The notes under the pieces: model-generated
Told to the model about the DNA's origin: nothing
Seen by the model: only the letters and a program-made list of their open reading frames with translations
Database searches by the model: none
DNA from: Celoporthe dispersa
Taxonomy: Eukaryota > Ascomycota > Sordariomycetes > Diaporthales > Cryphonectriaceae
Direction: 5' to 3'
Length of the DNA stretch: 64,000 nt
NCBI GenBank assembly: GCA_016584495.1
Contig: WAID01000015.1
Coordinates: 1,736,501-1,800,500 of the forward strand
Program-made: the position numbers and the translations under genes
In this document: positions 11,645-24,217 of the stretch, one piece after another
Layout of the letters: every line of letters begins with the position of its first letter
Numbering within the stretch: the stretch's first letter is position 1

Positions 11645-13231
11645 TGTGTAGACAGTCTGATCTGTTGCAGGATCAAGCAGGACAGTCAGCACAGTATGAG
11701 TTCCTAGGCCCAGCGGCTGGGTTTGAGGTGCCGTGCGGTGGTGGTGGTGGTGGTGGTGGTTTTGCTGAGCGTTGTGCTTATCAAGGACTGCTGCGAGGAG
11801 GCTGGTGGCTGTTTTAGCAGAAGGGACCACTGTTGTGGACCTCTCTGCCTGACGACAGCCAAGACGGCAGCAGCTGCTTGCTGTATGGGGACCTCAGAGC
11901 TCACCAGCGCCCTGAACCGTTCTTGAGGGCTGGGATAGAAGACAGCTCACGAGGAATGACTCGGCATGCTTGTTCTAGTCTTCTGTCGAGAGAGTTTGTC
12001 TTGACAGCCATAGTTCGAAGATTACAGCTCGTGATAGGACCTGCCTCAGCCGGCAAGGTCCAGCTGACCCTATCATCTTCGTGGGGGCTTGGGTATCGCT
12101 AACAGTCTGAGCCGTAAACAGCGGAGAAAATTGCTAGTCATGTACACTCAGCTATGATAGCTTATCGTGCATCCAGACACGAGACCCTTGACATCACCGG
12201 GCCAGCACGCGACGGACAGCGCCTCGTCCATCCACCTTCATCCGCCGAGACAACGACATGTCTTCTATTCCAAGGCAGAGATGCCTGCCACCATCTCATG
12301 GTAGCTCGTTTCCATGGCAGATGGCAATGAAGATGTGGGGGGGGGTGGTGGGAATACCCCAGGAAATACCCCCAAAAATCAATAGGCATATTCGACCTTC
12401 AGTCCCAAGAAGCATCTTTCGAGGTCACTGTAACACAGGACATAGACAGGTCCAGGTTCACTCGTCCAAGTTTCGGCTAGGCGTCGAGTCTAGTCCCGGA
12501 TTTCATGGCATTCCACCAAGACTACTCGGATATCCGAAAAGATGTTACTTCTGGAGCCTTCAGGATTTGCCATCGCGGCTGGGGCGCTTAGCAATTACAG
12601 AGGCATATGCTGTCGCTCCATCAGCGTCCCAGGCAGTTCACAGAGAAGCGCAACTGATCTCAATAATTCTCAAGCTTGAAGGCGACGTCGAGGTCCTCGC
12701 ACGACAAGTTTATACGACTAAAAAGATGTCACGATAGACAGAGAAATGGAGACAAGACTCTCGAGCTCACCGCGGCAAGCGGGCGTGGGGCGTGCATCGT
12801 GCAGGGGTGCTGTGCCTGTATTCTTGGACTCGCACGCAGCCACAACATGGAAATGACGTTCACCCAACTCGTGTTGCCGATCTGGTAGGCAACCCTCCAC
12901 ACGAACCCCTCCTCTCAAGTTCTGCGATGCAGTCACACCGTTGCTCCTCCTGATGCACGACGGTTTTACGATCTGGAGATTGTTTCTGGTGTTGTGAAAC
13001 CACACCGCTCGTCTTCACTCACCCGTGTGTTTTTTTCCCGCCCCCAGAAGAACGTCCTAGCGTGGGCTTCAACCACTACAGAGTGGCTGAGATCCAGAAC
13101 GTGGTCCTCATGTTGCCGGGACTTATCTCTCTGCCTCACAACCATAAAGATCCTCTTCTGCACTTGTGTGGAGGTCACCAGTTGCTTTCGTGAACATCTT
13201 CCATGTCTCACAGCGGGCAAATATCTTCGTG
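11645..13231. other. Divergent intergenic region AVT / cation-chloride cotransporter
   Basis: About 1.6 kb with no supported gene. It holds a (GGT)n microsatellite at 11737-11760 and a G-run at about 12338-12345. An ORF at 12258-12737 has no recognisable domain. An unrecognised 5' exon of the cotransporter could lie here. Confidence 0.4.
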
Positions 13232-16200
13232 ATGGACAATATGGATCATCCAAATGGCGGCAAAAAGCATAACAAGCTGGGGCTTGTCTCTGGTGTTTAC
13301 ATACCAGTATGCCTGAATATCTTGAGCATCCTTCTTTTTCTGCGCTTTGGCCTGATTCTCGGTCAAGTTGGCCTCATGGGCATGATGGGTAAGAACCGTC
13401 GGCCCTTTTTCACTTTGCTCCTCCACCCCTCCCCCTCTAGCCAGAAAAACATATGGGAAAAAAAAAAAACAAAGATCTTGGTCGTGGCTAATCAGGATCT
13501 TCTAGGTCTTTTGGTGGCTTCCTACTTGATTGATGTCATCACGACGCTCTCATTATCTGCCGTCAGCTCAAATGGAGAGGTCAAATCCGGCGGCACTTAT
13601 TACTTGATATCCCGCTCATTGGGCCCTGAGTTTGGTGGCTCGATCGGGCTTCTCTTCTATCTAGCTCAGGCGCTAAACACGGCCATGAACATCGTCGGTC
13701 TGATAGCCGTACTCAAGTCCAACTTCGAGCAGACACTACCGCAAGGGTACTGGTGGACCTATCTCCTCCAGACGGTCGCATTGGTTGTGGTCACCGCCCT
13801 GTCTCTCGCGGGGAGTGGAATGTTTTCCAAGGCCAGCAATGCATTGCTCATCATTCTGGGCGCTGCCATTTTGAGCATACCCATCACAGCCATCTTCAGG
13901 AAGCCCTTTGAGGATCCAAGCCTTGACGTCGACTTCACCGGGCTGAGTCTGACTACGCTTAGCTCAAACCTCTGGCCGCATACTGAAGGCAATCACTATG
14001 ATGGGATCAAGGTCTTTCGGGACCTCTTTGGGATCTTGTTCCCTGCAACATCAGGTTCATGTCTTCTGTCGTAGGCGCGGAAAAACAGATACTGACAGTC
14101 GATTAGGTATCTTTGCCGGGGCCTCAATGTCAGGAGACCTCAAGTCCCCAAGCAAATCCATCCCGGCTGGCACCCTCTGGGCTATCCTGACCACCTTTAC
14201 CGCCTACCTGGTGGTCATCCTGTCAATGGCAGCGAGCACCTCACACGGCTCTCTCCTTCGAAATCCTCATATCCTTCAGGACACCAGCCTCTATGCACCC
14301 ACGATCTTCGCTGGCGAGTTGGCCGTAACCTTCTTCTCGGCCTTGATGGGCATCCTCGGTGCGGCTAAGTTGATGCAAGCACTTGCGAGAGACAAGCTGT
14401 TCCCTGGATCGTCTCTGTTTGGGAAAGGTCTGAAGAAGAGCGACGAGCCCTTCGCCGCCGTGCTGTTGACGTACGCGATTGCTCAGCTGGCTCTTCTTGC
14501 GTATCTTGACCAGCTTGCATCGTTGATAGCCATATTCTACATGGTAGGCTGGACAATGCCCGTGGAGGGCTATCTCCTTGAGTTCCCCCATCTTCCACCT
14601 CTCTACCTGATGCATGCCCACACACACACACAAAAAAGACCTCTATCAGCTATTTCCTCATAGCTCCTTTTTCTGCGAAGCACTTCTTGTAGAGAAGAGG
14701 CAGATAGGATACTTCCCACCAGGGCGTTACGTGGTAAAATAGCCACGAGGCCCAAGTATTCATGGATGGCCTAAGGACCATCTAAGTCCTCATGATTTTT
14801 GAACTTCTGAATTGCAGGTGTCAGCCTCCATGGAAAGAACATGGAAAGAAGCGTGTCGATCTTCCCCCAACATGTGTCGAGACCAAAATTATGCCTGAGC
14901 ACCGTCCGTCCAATGTTGAGATATCACAGCTAACAAGATGCAGCTGACATTCTTTACCATGAACCTGGCGTGTTTCCTTCTCAGGATCGGCTCTGCACCA
15001 AACTTTAGACCCGGGTTCAAGTTCTTCAGCTGGCAGAGCGCCTTTGTGGGCGCGATTCTGTCAACTGCCGCCATGTTCTTTATCGACGAGACCTCTGCTG
15101 CCACGGCCGTCTGTCTCCTGATCTTCCTCTTTCTGCTTCTGCACTACCTGTCTCCTCCGAAGCACTGGGGAGATATCAGCCAGAGCTTGATCTACCACCA
15201 GGTCAGAAAGTACCTCCTGAGGATGAAACCGGAGCACATTAAGTTCTGGAGACCGCAGATCATCCTGCTCGTTAACGATCCGCGGCATCAGACACGCCTC
15301 ATCCAGTTCTGTAACTCGATGAAGAAGGGGTCCTTGTACATTCTGGGCCACGTCATTGTCACCTCAGACTTCACCTCTGGGGTTCAAGAGGCCAAATCTC
15401 AACAGCAGGCATGGACCAAATACATCTCGGACGCCTCTAGAATCAAGGCCTTCGTGCAGTTGAACATGAGCCCCTCCATCACATGGGGCGTTCGCAATCT
15501 CATCTTGTCCGCCGGGCTTGGCGGTATGCGCCCAAACATCGCCGTCATTGGGTTCTACAATTTATCTGAGCTACGTCAGGCGAACCCGCGTCTCTCAGTC
15601 CCGACACCCCTCATCTCTCCAAGGCTCAGCCGTGCATCGTCCATCAAGGAGGGTAAATTCGCGAGGCGGCGGCGCGGCGACACATCCGCACGTCTTTTGG
15701 AGGGCCATCTCCCCACGGACATGATTCGTACGGAAGGACTCATGAGCGCGAGTGACTACCTCACTATTCTTGAGGATCTGGCTCTGAGGTTTCGAATGAA
15801 TGTGGCGATTGGCAAGGACTTTCACAAACTCGAGACTCCCTCGCCATGATGGCACGAACCGAAAGCGATATGTCGACCTATGGCCGGTACAGATGTCTGC
15901 TGAGTTACAGTCAGAGGGGAAAAGCGTGCTCACGACAAACTTTGACACTTGTAAGTTAAACACCTTGATCCCGGCTCTCTATCCCCCCCTCCCGGCCCCT
16001 CTCTCTCTTTGCTAATCTCCTGCAACAGACACGCTCATCCTACAACTGGGCTGCATCCTGCACTCCGTAAAGGCGTGGAACAAAGTCTACCAGCTCCGCG
16101 TGCTTGTCTTTGTCGAATACGAGGAAGAAGTCAACTCTGAGAGGGGAAGAGTTAAGGCCCTGCTCGAGAAGCTGAGGATCGAGGCAGACGTGCTCGTTTT

Positions 16201-17802
16201 CCACCTAGCAAGCGGCGACCTTGCGACCTATGAGACCATCGTCTCTGGCCAGACCGTTGATCCAGTTACAGATTCTATGGTCAATGACTGCTTGAAAGAT
16301 GAGCAATGGTGGGATGAGCTGCAGACCCTGAGAGGCCGGCGGAACCACATGAGCGCGTCACAGGAGCTCGACTCGCTGGCAAACATTGTAGAGTCGACGG
16401 CTGGCAGGCCCGGGGTCTTTAACCCGCATAATGATCTAGAGTCCTACGGTGAGCGCAGACGCCACAGCCTAGCAAGAATGTCGGAGCTCCCCAAGAAGCC
16501 TACAGTCTCTACCCTGGCAAGGCTCGGGGTCAACATGGGCATCCACACGGCAAATCTTCAGCCCAATGTGTTCGACAGTAGCTCCGAAATCCATAGCGGC
16601 TCGACGAGCGAAAACGACACCGACACATCCGACGACGAGGGCAACGTGGACTTCAACGATGATGCCAGCGCGGCGAGCGAGGGAGAGCTGGGGCACATCG
16701 AGCCTGTCCGCCGGCCCCTGCTCTCCTCGCCAGGCCGGAGGAGGAGCTATAACGACTTTCAGCCCGTTCAGCTCCGGGAGCCTTTGGTGCGCGGGAAACA
16801 GGTCCAGGTCGACAGGATCTCGAGATCGCCGGGCGCCACGGCCACGGCCACGGCCACGGCCACAACGTCATACGGTACAATGTCGCCATTTCGGGCTGAC
16901 ACGAGTGACGAGGCGGAGGCATCGGGCACTGCTTCTTCAGATGCTCCGTACCGCCCGAACCTGGCTGCAGTGTCCAGTGCCCTGCTCGAGATCGACCGAC
17001 CGTCCAGTCCACGGAGAGGGCTGAGCCGGAACGCATCAAGAGACCCGGTGCACACAAGAATCCATACACCCAAGCCGGTGAGGCCTGCTTTCTCGAGACA
17101 GAGCAGCCAGGCGGTGCGGTTCTCCAGTCAAGTCCTACCACAGACCGAAGTCACAGAGTCAGAGGGCGGATTGGGCCCAGTGCTTCGGTTCGCCGAATCA
17201 GATACTCCCCAAGAGCGCCCGGGGATCTCCAGGACAACCTCGCAAGTTCGGTTCTCCAACCACGCTTCCCCGCCCGAGACGAAAGCCCACCCCGATCAAG
17301 AAGAGGCCGGGCCGACGGTCTCATTTGCGCTCGGGACCGAGAGCAGACCGCGGACAGAGCCTCCGTCTCCTGGAGAGAGCCCGAAGGACGTCTCGATTCA
17401 TATTCCAGACCTGCTCGCCTCGTACCAGCTCAACAGCGTAAACGAAGAGGCGGAGAACGACGGCCCTGGCGGTCATAACCCCAGCCTACAGCTCTCGTTC
17501 AATGACCTGCCCAGCCGGGCTCAGTACTTGATCCTCAACGAGCTGCTGCGTCAGAACTCGAGCGAATCGGCCGTCTTGTTCACGACGCTGCCTATCCCGG
17601 CCGAGGGAACCTGTAGAAGCGAGGAGGCGAGCGTGCAGTACCTGTCGGATATCGAGGTCCTCTGCAGTGATCTCCCTCCTGTGTTGTTGGTATTGAGTAA
17701 CAATATGACGTATGTATTTTGAGCTTTCCACCTGTTTGTTCCCTTTGCAAGTACTTTTGCTAATTTTTTTTTCCGTCGAACAGGGTGACGGTCAGTCTCT
17801 GA
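13232..17802 (+). CDS. Cation-chloride cotransporter, SLC12 family (yeast Vhc1-like)
   Basis: Predicted K+(Na+)/Cl- cotransporter; the yeast homologue is vacuolar. Exons 13232-13388, 13506-14054, 14107-14543, 14944-15950, 16029-17709, 17784-17802 join in phase to about 1282 residues. The N-terminal APC-fold domain has KLGLVSGVYIPVCLNILSIL, GGTYYLISRSLGPEFGGSIG (TM3 signature) and GIFAGASMSGDLKSPSKSIP, the family hallmark. The soluble C-terminal half contains KRYVDLWPVQMSAEL, FDTYTLILQLGCIL and FNDLPSRAQYLILNELLR, ending NNMTVTVSL. A low-complexity Ser-rich insert includes a (GCCACG)n-coded Thr-Ala repeat near 16835-16863. One frame break at C3 15832-15834 (one base less restores frame). The third intron is 400 bp; its acceptor (14943 rather than 14937) and the start codon are my choices and less certain. 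Confidence 0.88.
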
Positions 17803-18628
17803 GCGAGAGGAGAAAGGTGTCGTCCATCAACCCCAAGATGTCGCATCCCGCCTCGACAGGCTGCCGCTGTGAGATTGCGTCCCGTGGGGCGTTTACAAGT
17901 CTGACGAAGGGATGCTCTCGGGAGGGAATCTCCCTTCTCAAGCAGTTACACCTGGCGCATTCAGTCACTTCACGGTCTTTCTGCACAGTCGCAGGTTTTC
18001 GTCAAGCCGGTCGGGTTGTTCAAAGAGCATTGTGCATAGCACTCAGGCGTCGTTATATTCTAGAAACGCATCAGACCGGAAGAAATGACAGCATAATGAT
18101 TCTCTGTGTATCTACGGACCAGACCATTTAGCCTCCGCAGGCGCTGTGTATCCCTCGTCACGAATCGTGGATATGTGTGTGTCTCACGCCCAGTCAAGGG
18201 AGCGAGTCTGTACTTACTAGCAATTGATCGATCCTTTGTCCGGGTTCGTTCGACCTCCCACACAACGACCGTCCAAAATGGTTTGCTCAGAAGGACTCGG
18301 CATGCTGCATGACAAGGACAAAGGCAACCGTGACGCAAGTTTAAGCAGGCGAGGGCTTGGAAAGGGCCAACAGGCTCACACTCACCACGGTGATTCTTTG
18401 TTACTCACTTCTTCTTCCTTTTTTTTTTTTTTTTAATGCGCACGGAGTTGGAGACCAGCTGCGCCCGGCGATAGGTATCAGCCTCGGTCTCGTCCGTCTG
18501 GAATTCTCCCATTAAAAGAAAAAGATAAAAGGCATGTCATGCTAGAATCGCGCATCTTCGTAAACATTCCAGTCGGGACGCGCGCTGCTCGCGCCTAACT
18601 ACGTAATTGTGCCCTCCTGTTGCCCAGC
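17803..18628. other. Intergenic, 3' of cotransporter and promoter of the Ser-rich gene
   Basis: No gene supported. It contains a 16-T run at 18419-18434 and A-rich sequence around 18512-18530. ORFs here are short and unlike any family. Confidence 0.4.
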
Positions 18629-20666
18629 ATGAACCGACACCACCGCGACGTCCACCAGAATCCCTCCACCTCGACCCTCAGCAGCCCAAGCAGCCCCAAC
18701 AGCAGCAGCACAAAGGCGAAGCTCCTGTCCAGGATCAACAAGCTCGTGCGGCCGTCAGACAGCAGCAACAGCGGTATCTTTGGCCTCAGGTCACAGCCGT
18801 CGCCCCGGGGCACCACGACGACAACGCCTACATCTGGCAGCACGGCGGCAGATACGTTCAGGATCGTACACGAACCAGACAGGATGCCACTATACTCACC
18901 ACCGACGCCGCTAAACCCACGCACGGAGCGTGAGTGCGAGGAGAGCACTCAAGGAAATGTTTGCGCAGGCGAGGGAGGTGAAGGCAGTGGCGGCGGAGAG
19001 GGAAGTGTGAGCGGAGAGGAGGCGAGGACGGCGAGCTTGACTGTTCCTGGTCCGAGATATGATGAGTCGGTCGACAGTCGAGAACCAAACAGGGATCCAC
19101 AAGACCGTGGAGGTGCTCCTATAAGCAAGACCCGGCGGCCGCCATTCATTGCCATCCCTCAGAATGGCATGGCCACTTTTCACTTCGGACAACCAGTTCT
19201 TCGGGCCCCTCCCGTCCCCAGAAGACCAGAAGCGGCGCGGCTCGAGTCTGTACTAGGCAGTCCCATGACGCCCGTGACCGCGGTCTTCATGCCGACGACG
19301 GAGACCATCGACGGGGCTGCTCAGCACCCCATGACGCCCAGCACACCACGGTCGATTGACAGCCACGGCGTCCAGAGTATCATCAGCGGGGACTCGGCAC
19401 GGGCCCCACGTCCGCTGTCGCAGAGGGCACTGATAGCGCTGGACTCGAAGGCCAGGGTCAACAAGCAGGGGACGAACATGCACAGCACGCTCAGCCCGTT
19501 GTCGTGGTCACCCGTTTCGACAGCGGCTCCAAGCAGGTCGCCAGGGCTGAACGACACCGCTGTGGCCAGGGAACATCTAAAGACCCCGCCCCGGCCGCGG
19601 CGGGATGATGCAGAGGCGTGGGCCAGGAAGCCGAGGAGCAGTATGAGGAGCAGCGTGAGGGCCGACAGTGACGAGGGGGAACCGGAACAGCGGCCCTGTC
19701 GCTAGGAGAATCTGGCGAGGCTCAGAACACGAAGAGCGCCGAAAGCACAAGTGCTCAAGCGCCAAGGACACCACCAAACAAGACATGCCTTGTGTGCCCA
19801 TGGTCCTGCAGGCCAGACACCAGAATGTGCAACAGATGCCAGGCGAAATATAAGCAAAAGGACTCAGACACGGAGGACTCTGACTCTGACTACGAAGATA
19901 TCGATGTCAGGACACCGAGTCTCTCCCCGCCGACCCTCTCACCACGAAAGGCCAAGCCCTTTACCATTGACAGCACCCCGACGAGGCCGTCTCAGCGAGG
20001 CAACCTCACGTCTTCCCCCCGGACTATTTCATGGCCAAAGGCAGTGAGGGGCAGCTCAAGCCCGCAGACACCCATCCTGGAACCATACAGATTCAGCTCG
20101 CGGTCGCTCAGCATCTCGCCCACGCCGTACGTCGCACAACAGCTCGAGGTGTTCTCGTCACCGCCCCTGCGCAGGGTGTCCATCCCGTCGCAGGCGCGGG
20201 TCGAGACGTCCGAGTCTGCGCTGTACCATCTGGGGCGGCGTATGATGAGTGGGGAAGGCAACGAGGTCATTCGTGTTGGTAGCGTGCATTCCGGCGAGAG
20301 GCAGGTGATCCACTGTCCGGACGATGGTGGTAATGAGGATGGCGACACGATGAAGATGTTGGCGAACGAGAACGAGGGGGTCGAGATGCGGGCGGGGGAG
20401 AGGAAGCACGAGGCGGGAGGAAGCTATGGAGACTGGTTCAGCTATTATGCCGAGAAGGAGGGAAAGGATACTGCTAGGTACGTTGTTCGATGTGTTGCGC
20501 CCTGGTCTGCTGTCGTGTGGGAGTGGGATCCGACCGACTGACTGACTGACCCTGCAGTCTTGAGCAAAGGGCGTCGATGGACTCGAGTGTCTATGACCGG
20601 ATTGTATCGATTTATGACATGTACGCCGACTTGCCTGAGGAGTATGAGCATCCTGAGATGTTTTGA
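18629..20666 (+). CDS. Serine/proline-rich protein of unknown function with a Cys-knuckle
   Basis: Not recognised. Exon 1 (18629-20477) and exon 2 (20558-20666) join across an 80-bp intron (GTACGT...CAG, with four TGAC repeats before the acceptor), giving about 652 residues after one frame break (G5 at 19675-19679, one base more restores frame). The protein is mostly disordered Ser/Pro/Arg sequence. In the middle is a compact cysteine cluster, TCLVCPWSCRPDTRMCNRCQ, spaced C-x2-C-x3-C-x6-C-x2-C, followed by an acidic DSDTEDSDSDYEDID stretch. The far C-terminus, SSVYDRIVSIYDMYADLPEE then YEHPEMF, is predicted helical and looks like a conserved short motif. It lies between the cotransporter and the CobW gene, which gives no functional clue. 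Confidence 0.65.
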
Positions 20667-20873
20667 AGAGCTCGGTGCTAAAATCGAATTGATTGAGGCG
20701 AAGTTGACAGGTTGTGAATTAGGGCACCTTTTCGGCCAAGATTCGCCGCGACTCTCCGTCTTGTGTCTGTTTATATACCTTCTATTATAGATGGACAACG
20801 ATGTAGCCACTCTCTTCTTGTCTATGTGTAGGACTGTGACCATGTGAAGACGACCTTCCATCGATCTTCATCT

Positions 20874-22063
20874 TTAGGAAATCTTTGTAACGACCAACTC
20901 ACCTCTATCCCCGCCGTCTAGCTCGAGTAGGCCGCCGCCCTCTAGCTTCTTCTTCCACTTGGTGCTCTCGTACCGTGCCAGGATCATGGTCATCCTCAGT
21001 ATCTTGTGGTTGCTCGAGTCGTGCTCTGTGACATCGTCTGGTACTGGTGTGAAGGTCCACCGGCCAAACGCCCAGTTCAGGATGAACCTGCTCTGAGGAT
21101 GTGGTGGTGTGGGGATGGACATGTCCTCGTCTGAGCCTCGGACTGTTGTTGATGTCGACAAGACGGCCTTGATCCGGTAGACCTCGTCCTTTGGCGCCGT
21201 CTTTAGAAGCTTTTGGAGGTTTTGTGCGTTTACGGTCGAGCCTTTTGGTCCACTGAGCTCGATGGACAGGACTTCCACCTCTGACTGGTGGCCTTTGTCG
21301 TGGTCGTGGTCGTGAGCATGGCTGTCCGATCCTTCCGCCAGGGCCTGTGCGAGGCCGCCGTCAATGCCAAAGACGACGCCCATGGGTACCCGGCCCTTGT
21401 CGCTCTTGACCCAGGCTGTGTCGACTTCCAGATCGCCTACACGATCTAGACATTCATCGAACCTGCGCTCATCACATTTCTCCCACCTATATCCAGGGTC
21501 AGGCATACCGTATGTTTTTTCCCCTTCCCTTTCCCGCCCAAGCGGGAAGGCCTTGAACGAGTAGTAGTGATATGGCTCGACACTCACTTGTTGAAGACGA
21601 TCAGATCCGTATATTTCGCCTGCAGCCTCGCCGTGACGCTCGTGTCCTCGTACCCCTGCCAGTTCTCGACATCAATGACGCTCACCACGCCGTCGAGGAC
21701 GTAATCACCCGTGCGGCGGGCGAGGCGGTTGATTTCCATAGCCAGGGTGGCTGGAAACGCGGAGCCAGAGGTCTCGACGACGACACGATCCGGGGTCACG
21801 CCGGCGCGCAGCTCCTCGAGGGCCTCGCCCAGCTGGCCGACCAGGTTGCAGCAGATGCACCCGTTGAGCATCTCGCGCACGCCCGAGATGGCGCTGGACG
21901 AGGCGAGCTGTGAGTCGACGGCCAGGTCGCCAAACTCGTTCTTGAGGAGGGCGAGCCGGTAGCCCGGGTTGGCGGCGCGCAGCTGTGGTATGAGGTTGAG
22001 GATGAGCGTCGTCTTGCCGGAGCCGAGGAAGCCCGTGATGATCGTGATCGGTATGGGCGCCAT
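20874..22063 (-). CDS. CobW/HypB/UreG-family GTPase, likely zinc metallochaperone (COG0523)
   Basis: P-loop GTPase of the CobW family; eukaryotic members such as ZNG1 transfer zinc to client metalloenzymes. Exons 22063-21588 and 21486-20874 join across a 101-bp intron (GTGAGT...TAG) to 362 residues. The Walker A GFLGSGKTT is at 11-19, the metal-binding CICC at 69-72 (family CxCC), the switch region at VVVETSGSAFP and the guanine-specificity motif in LIVFNKW. A His/Asp-rich linker (HAHDHDHDKGH) precedes the C-terminal CobW_C domain, which contains FILNWAFGRWTFTPV. Whether this is the ZNG1 orthologue or another fungal COG0523 paralogue I cannot decide. No frame break. Confidence 0.85.
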
Positions 22064-22743
22064 CGTTCGGAGAGGGAAGTGGTTCTGATACGACTAGGAG
22101 GGAAGAGGAAGGGGGGGGGGAGGAGGCGGCCTGGAAGCTGCGCGGGAGAGGAGAGAGCAGTCGGAAGTGGAGGTTGGGAGGGAAAATGTCGTCTGATGCT
22201 CAGCTCATCAACTTTTTGAAAATACCTCGATGACTTCAGACGAGACCCGCTGTCGGCGTCCGGATCGGCTATGAGATTTAAGGTTATCGCTTATCAATTT
22301 GGCAGGGTTTATCCCTTGCAGACAAAATACATGGGTATCGTTCGGGATTTATCCTTCGCATGGACATTTTGAATCTTGTTCCTTTTGAAGAAAAAAATAA
22401 CAATGTGGGGGACGAGAGGAAGCGCAGGAGATCTGACAAAAGTTAGGTCTATTCCTTTTGATAGTATACATCAAGTTCTTTCGTAGGGAAGTCAACACCA
22501 GAAGATCAGCAGAGCCAACAAGGCTCAATCTCACCCTTGAAAGAGGCTGGCTGAGAGGCCGACCGAGTGACGTCACATCTTCCTACCATAGCAGTCTATA
22601 GAACCGTACACACCGTTCAGCAAACAACTGCAAACTCAGTCCATGAACAATCTTGACAGACAAGCACACATCCTGAGCCCTCCCTGAAGTGAAATACTTG
22701 GCACGTCTCTGATTCACAACGCCCAGGACCAAGATCTCTCAAT
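22064..22743. promoter_or_regulatory. Divergent intergenic region CobW / small hydrophilic gene
   Basis: 680 bp between divergent start codons. A G-rich stretch at about 22112-22121 and an A-run at 22391-22397 are seen; no gene or named site. Confidence 0.4.
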
Positions 22744-23186
22744 ATGTCTTCCGCCAAGCCAAATATCGAGGTCCAGAACGAGGACAACGCCAACCTAAGC
22801 TACAAAGACCAGCTGGACGAGGCCGCCCACAAGATCAAGTTTCCCGAACAGGGTAACAGAAGTGAAGGCAGCAGCGGCGGCGTGATGGAGCAGATTGTCG
22901 AGAAAGGTGAGCAGTCTCTCCTAAGCAAGCAAGCCATCCTTATAGAGCCCCAGCCAGGTTCGATTCAAGGTCGAAGAGGGGCTTACACTGGATCTTGTAA
23001 AAAGTCTCGCAATATGTCCCGGCAGCAGGCAAGGTTTTAGGCAAGCAAGAGGGCGACGCTGCCACGTCGGAGGCCAAGACCAAAGCCCCCGGCCCACCAG
23101 AGCGGCCAGATCACGATACGCAGATCGAGGAATTTGTGAGAGACCAGCACCGCAGCAAGAAGGGTGATGGAGTGCTTGTGGACTAG
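22744..23186 (+). CDS. Small hydrophilic protein, conserved-looking, function unknown
   Basis: Two exons (22744-22906, 23005-23186) join across a 98-bp intron (GTGAGC...AAG) to 114 residues. The protein is strongly hydrophilic and charged, with no membrane segment or signal peptide: N-terminal NLSYKDQLDEAAHKIK, middle EKVSQYVPAAGKVLGKQEGD, C-terminal DTQIEEFVRDQHRSKKGDG. Composition resembles small stress-related or LEA-like fungal proteins, but that is only an impression. The splice is supported by codon continuity and by the lack of any other open frame. Start at MSSAKPNIEV. Confidence 0.65.
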
Positions 23187-23525
23187 CGATCGGGGTATAG
23201 ACACGCTTTAGGTGTGGAAACTAGCCGACAACGAACGATCATGAGGGTGTGGCTTTTTTTTTAAAATATATTTTGGAGCGTCCTTTCCATGATTATTGCA
23301 ACCGGCGTATGGCGGAGGGTATGCATAAATCACAAGCCACTTGGCAGAAGAAAAAAAATGCATACTTGAATATTCTGGCTATGAGATTGAGTGCTAGGGA
23401 AGGACATTCATTGTATGAAGGGGGGGGGGAGGGGGAAGAGTAAAAAAAAAAAGAAAAGATCCTCCTTGATATCGGAAAACAGCAGACATAACGACGTCAA
23501 AATCAATACGCTCATTTCAGAAACT
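23187..23525. other. Intergenic, convergent 3' ends
   Basis: No gene. Homopolymer-rich: a T8 run near 23254, a G9 run near 23421 and an A10 run near 23442. Confidence 0.4.
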
Positions 23526-24217
23526 TCATTGCAACACCAGCCATCCCATCGTGAGTATAAGCATCCCTGAAATCAACGCCAGATCTCCCCAGTCTACCAC
23601 CGCCGCAGCAGCACCAGTGACATACCCCGATGGCGAGGGCAGCATATAGTGACCCGTCGGCGGCCCGCTCTGTGTTAGCAGCGCGCCCGCCCACCACGCA
23701 GTCCTCATGCTGGCCCCTTCTGAGGCGTTCGAGACCGACGTGGCGGTGGCGGTGGCGGTGGCGGTAACGCCGTTGCCCCAGATGCTCACGGCGCCGGACC
23801 GGCCCGCCGTGTCCAGTGGGCAGGTGATGGTCTGCGTGGGCGTCTCGCAGGCGTTACAGGTGACGATGGTGGTGACGAAGTTGGGCGGCGGTGCTGGGGC
23901 TGTCCAGGTCGCCTGGTCGCCGGTGCAGACTTCCTGCACCGTATAGGTTGCAGGCCATTGTGTGGTCGAGTCGGCGGCTTGGGCGGTGAAGCAGTACTCT
24001 GTCGTGAAGACCGATATGGCGGGTATCGGGATCGCGGGGGCGGGTTGGGTCCCAGTGAGGACGAGGCCCGCGCGTTGTTGTGTAGTAGACTCGTACCTGG
24101 TGGCGGGAGGATGTTGGTGGGGGGAGCCCAACCTGTTCTCGACGGCTAGGAAAATACTCACAACATCATGTCTATTATCGTGAGGTGCGAGGGGAGAAAC
24201 GCGAGTAATGAAATCAT
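23526..24217 (-). CDS. Small Thr/Pro/Ala-rich surface protein, putative GPI anchor
   Basis: Not assigned to a named family. Exon 2 (24096-23526) encodes VFTTEYCFTAQ, an ATYTVQEVCTG segment and TTIVTCNACETPTQTITCP, a Cys/Thr pattern common in fungal wall or secreted proteins. The C-terminus (DLALISGMLILTMGWLVLQ) is a hydrophobic tail suited to GPI anchoring or membrane retention. Exon 1 (24217-24162, MISLLAFLPSHLTIIDMM) joins in phase through a 65-bp intron (GTGAGT...CAG), giving 208 residues with a short hydrophobic N-terminus; this first exon is a proposal only. A (GGT GGC)-type repeat at about 23739-23764 encodes Ala-Thr repeats. Confidence 0.55.

Noticed and set aside
12258..12737. 159-codon plus-strand ORF between AVT and the cotransporter
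   Set aside because: No domain or conserved block; includes G-run sequence and lies in a divergent promoter region.
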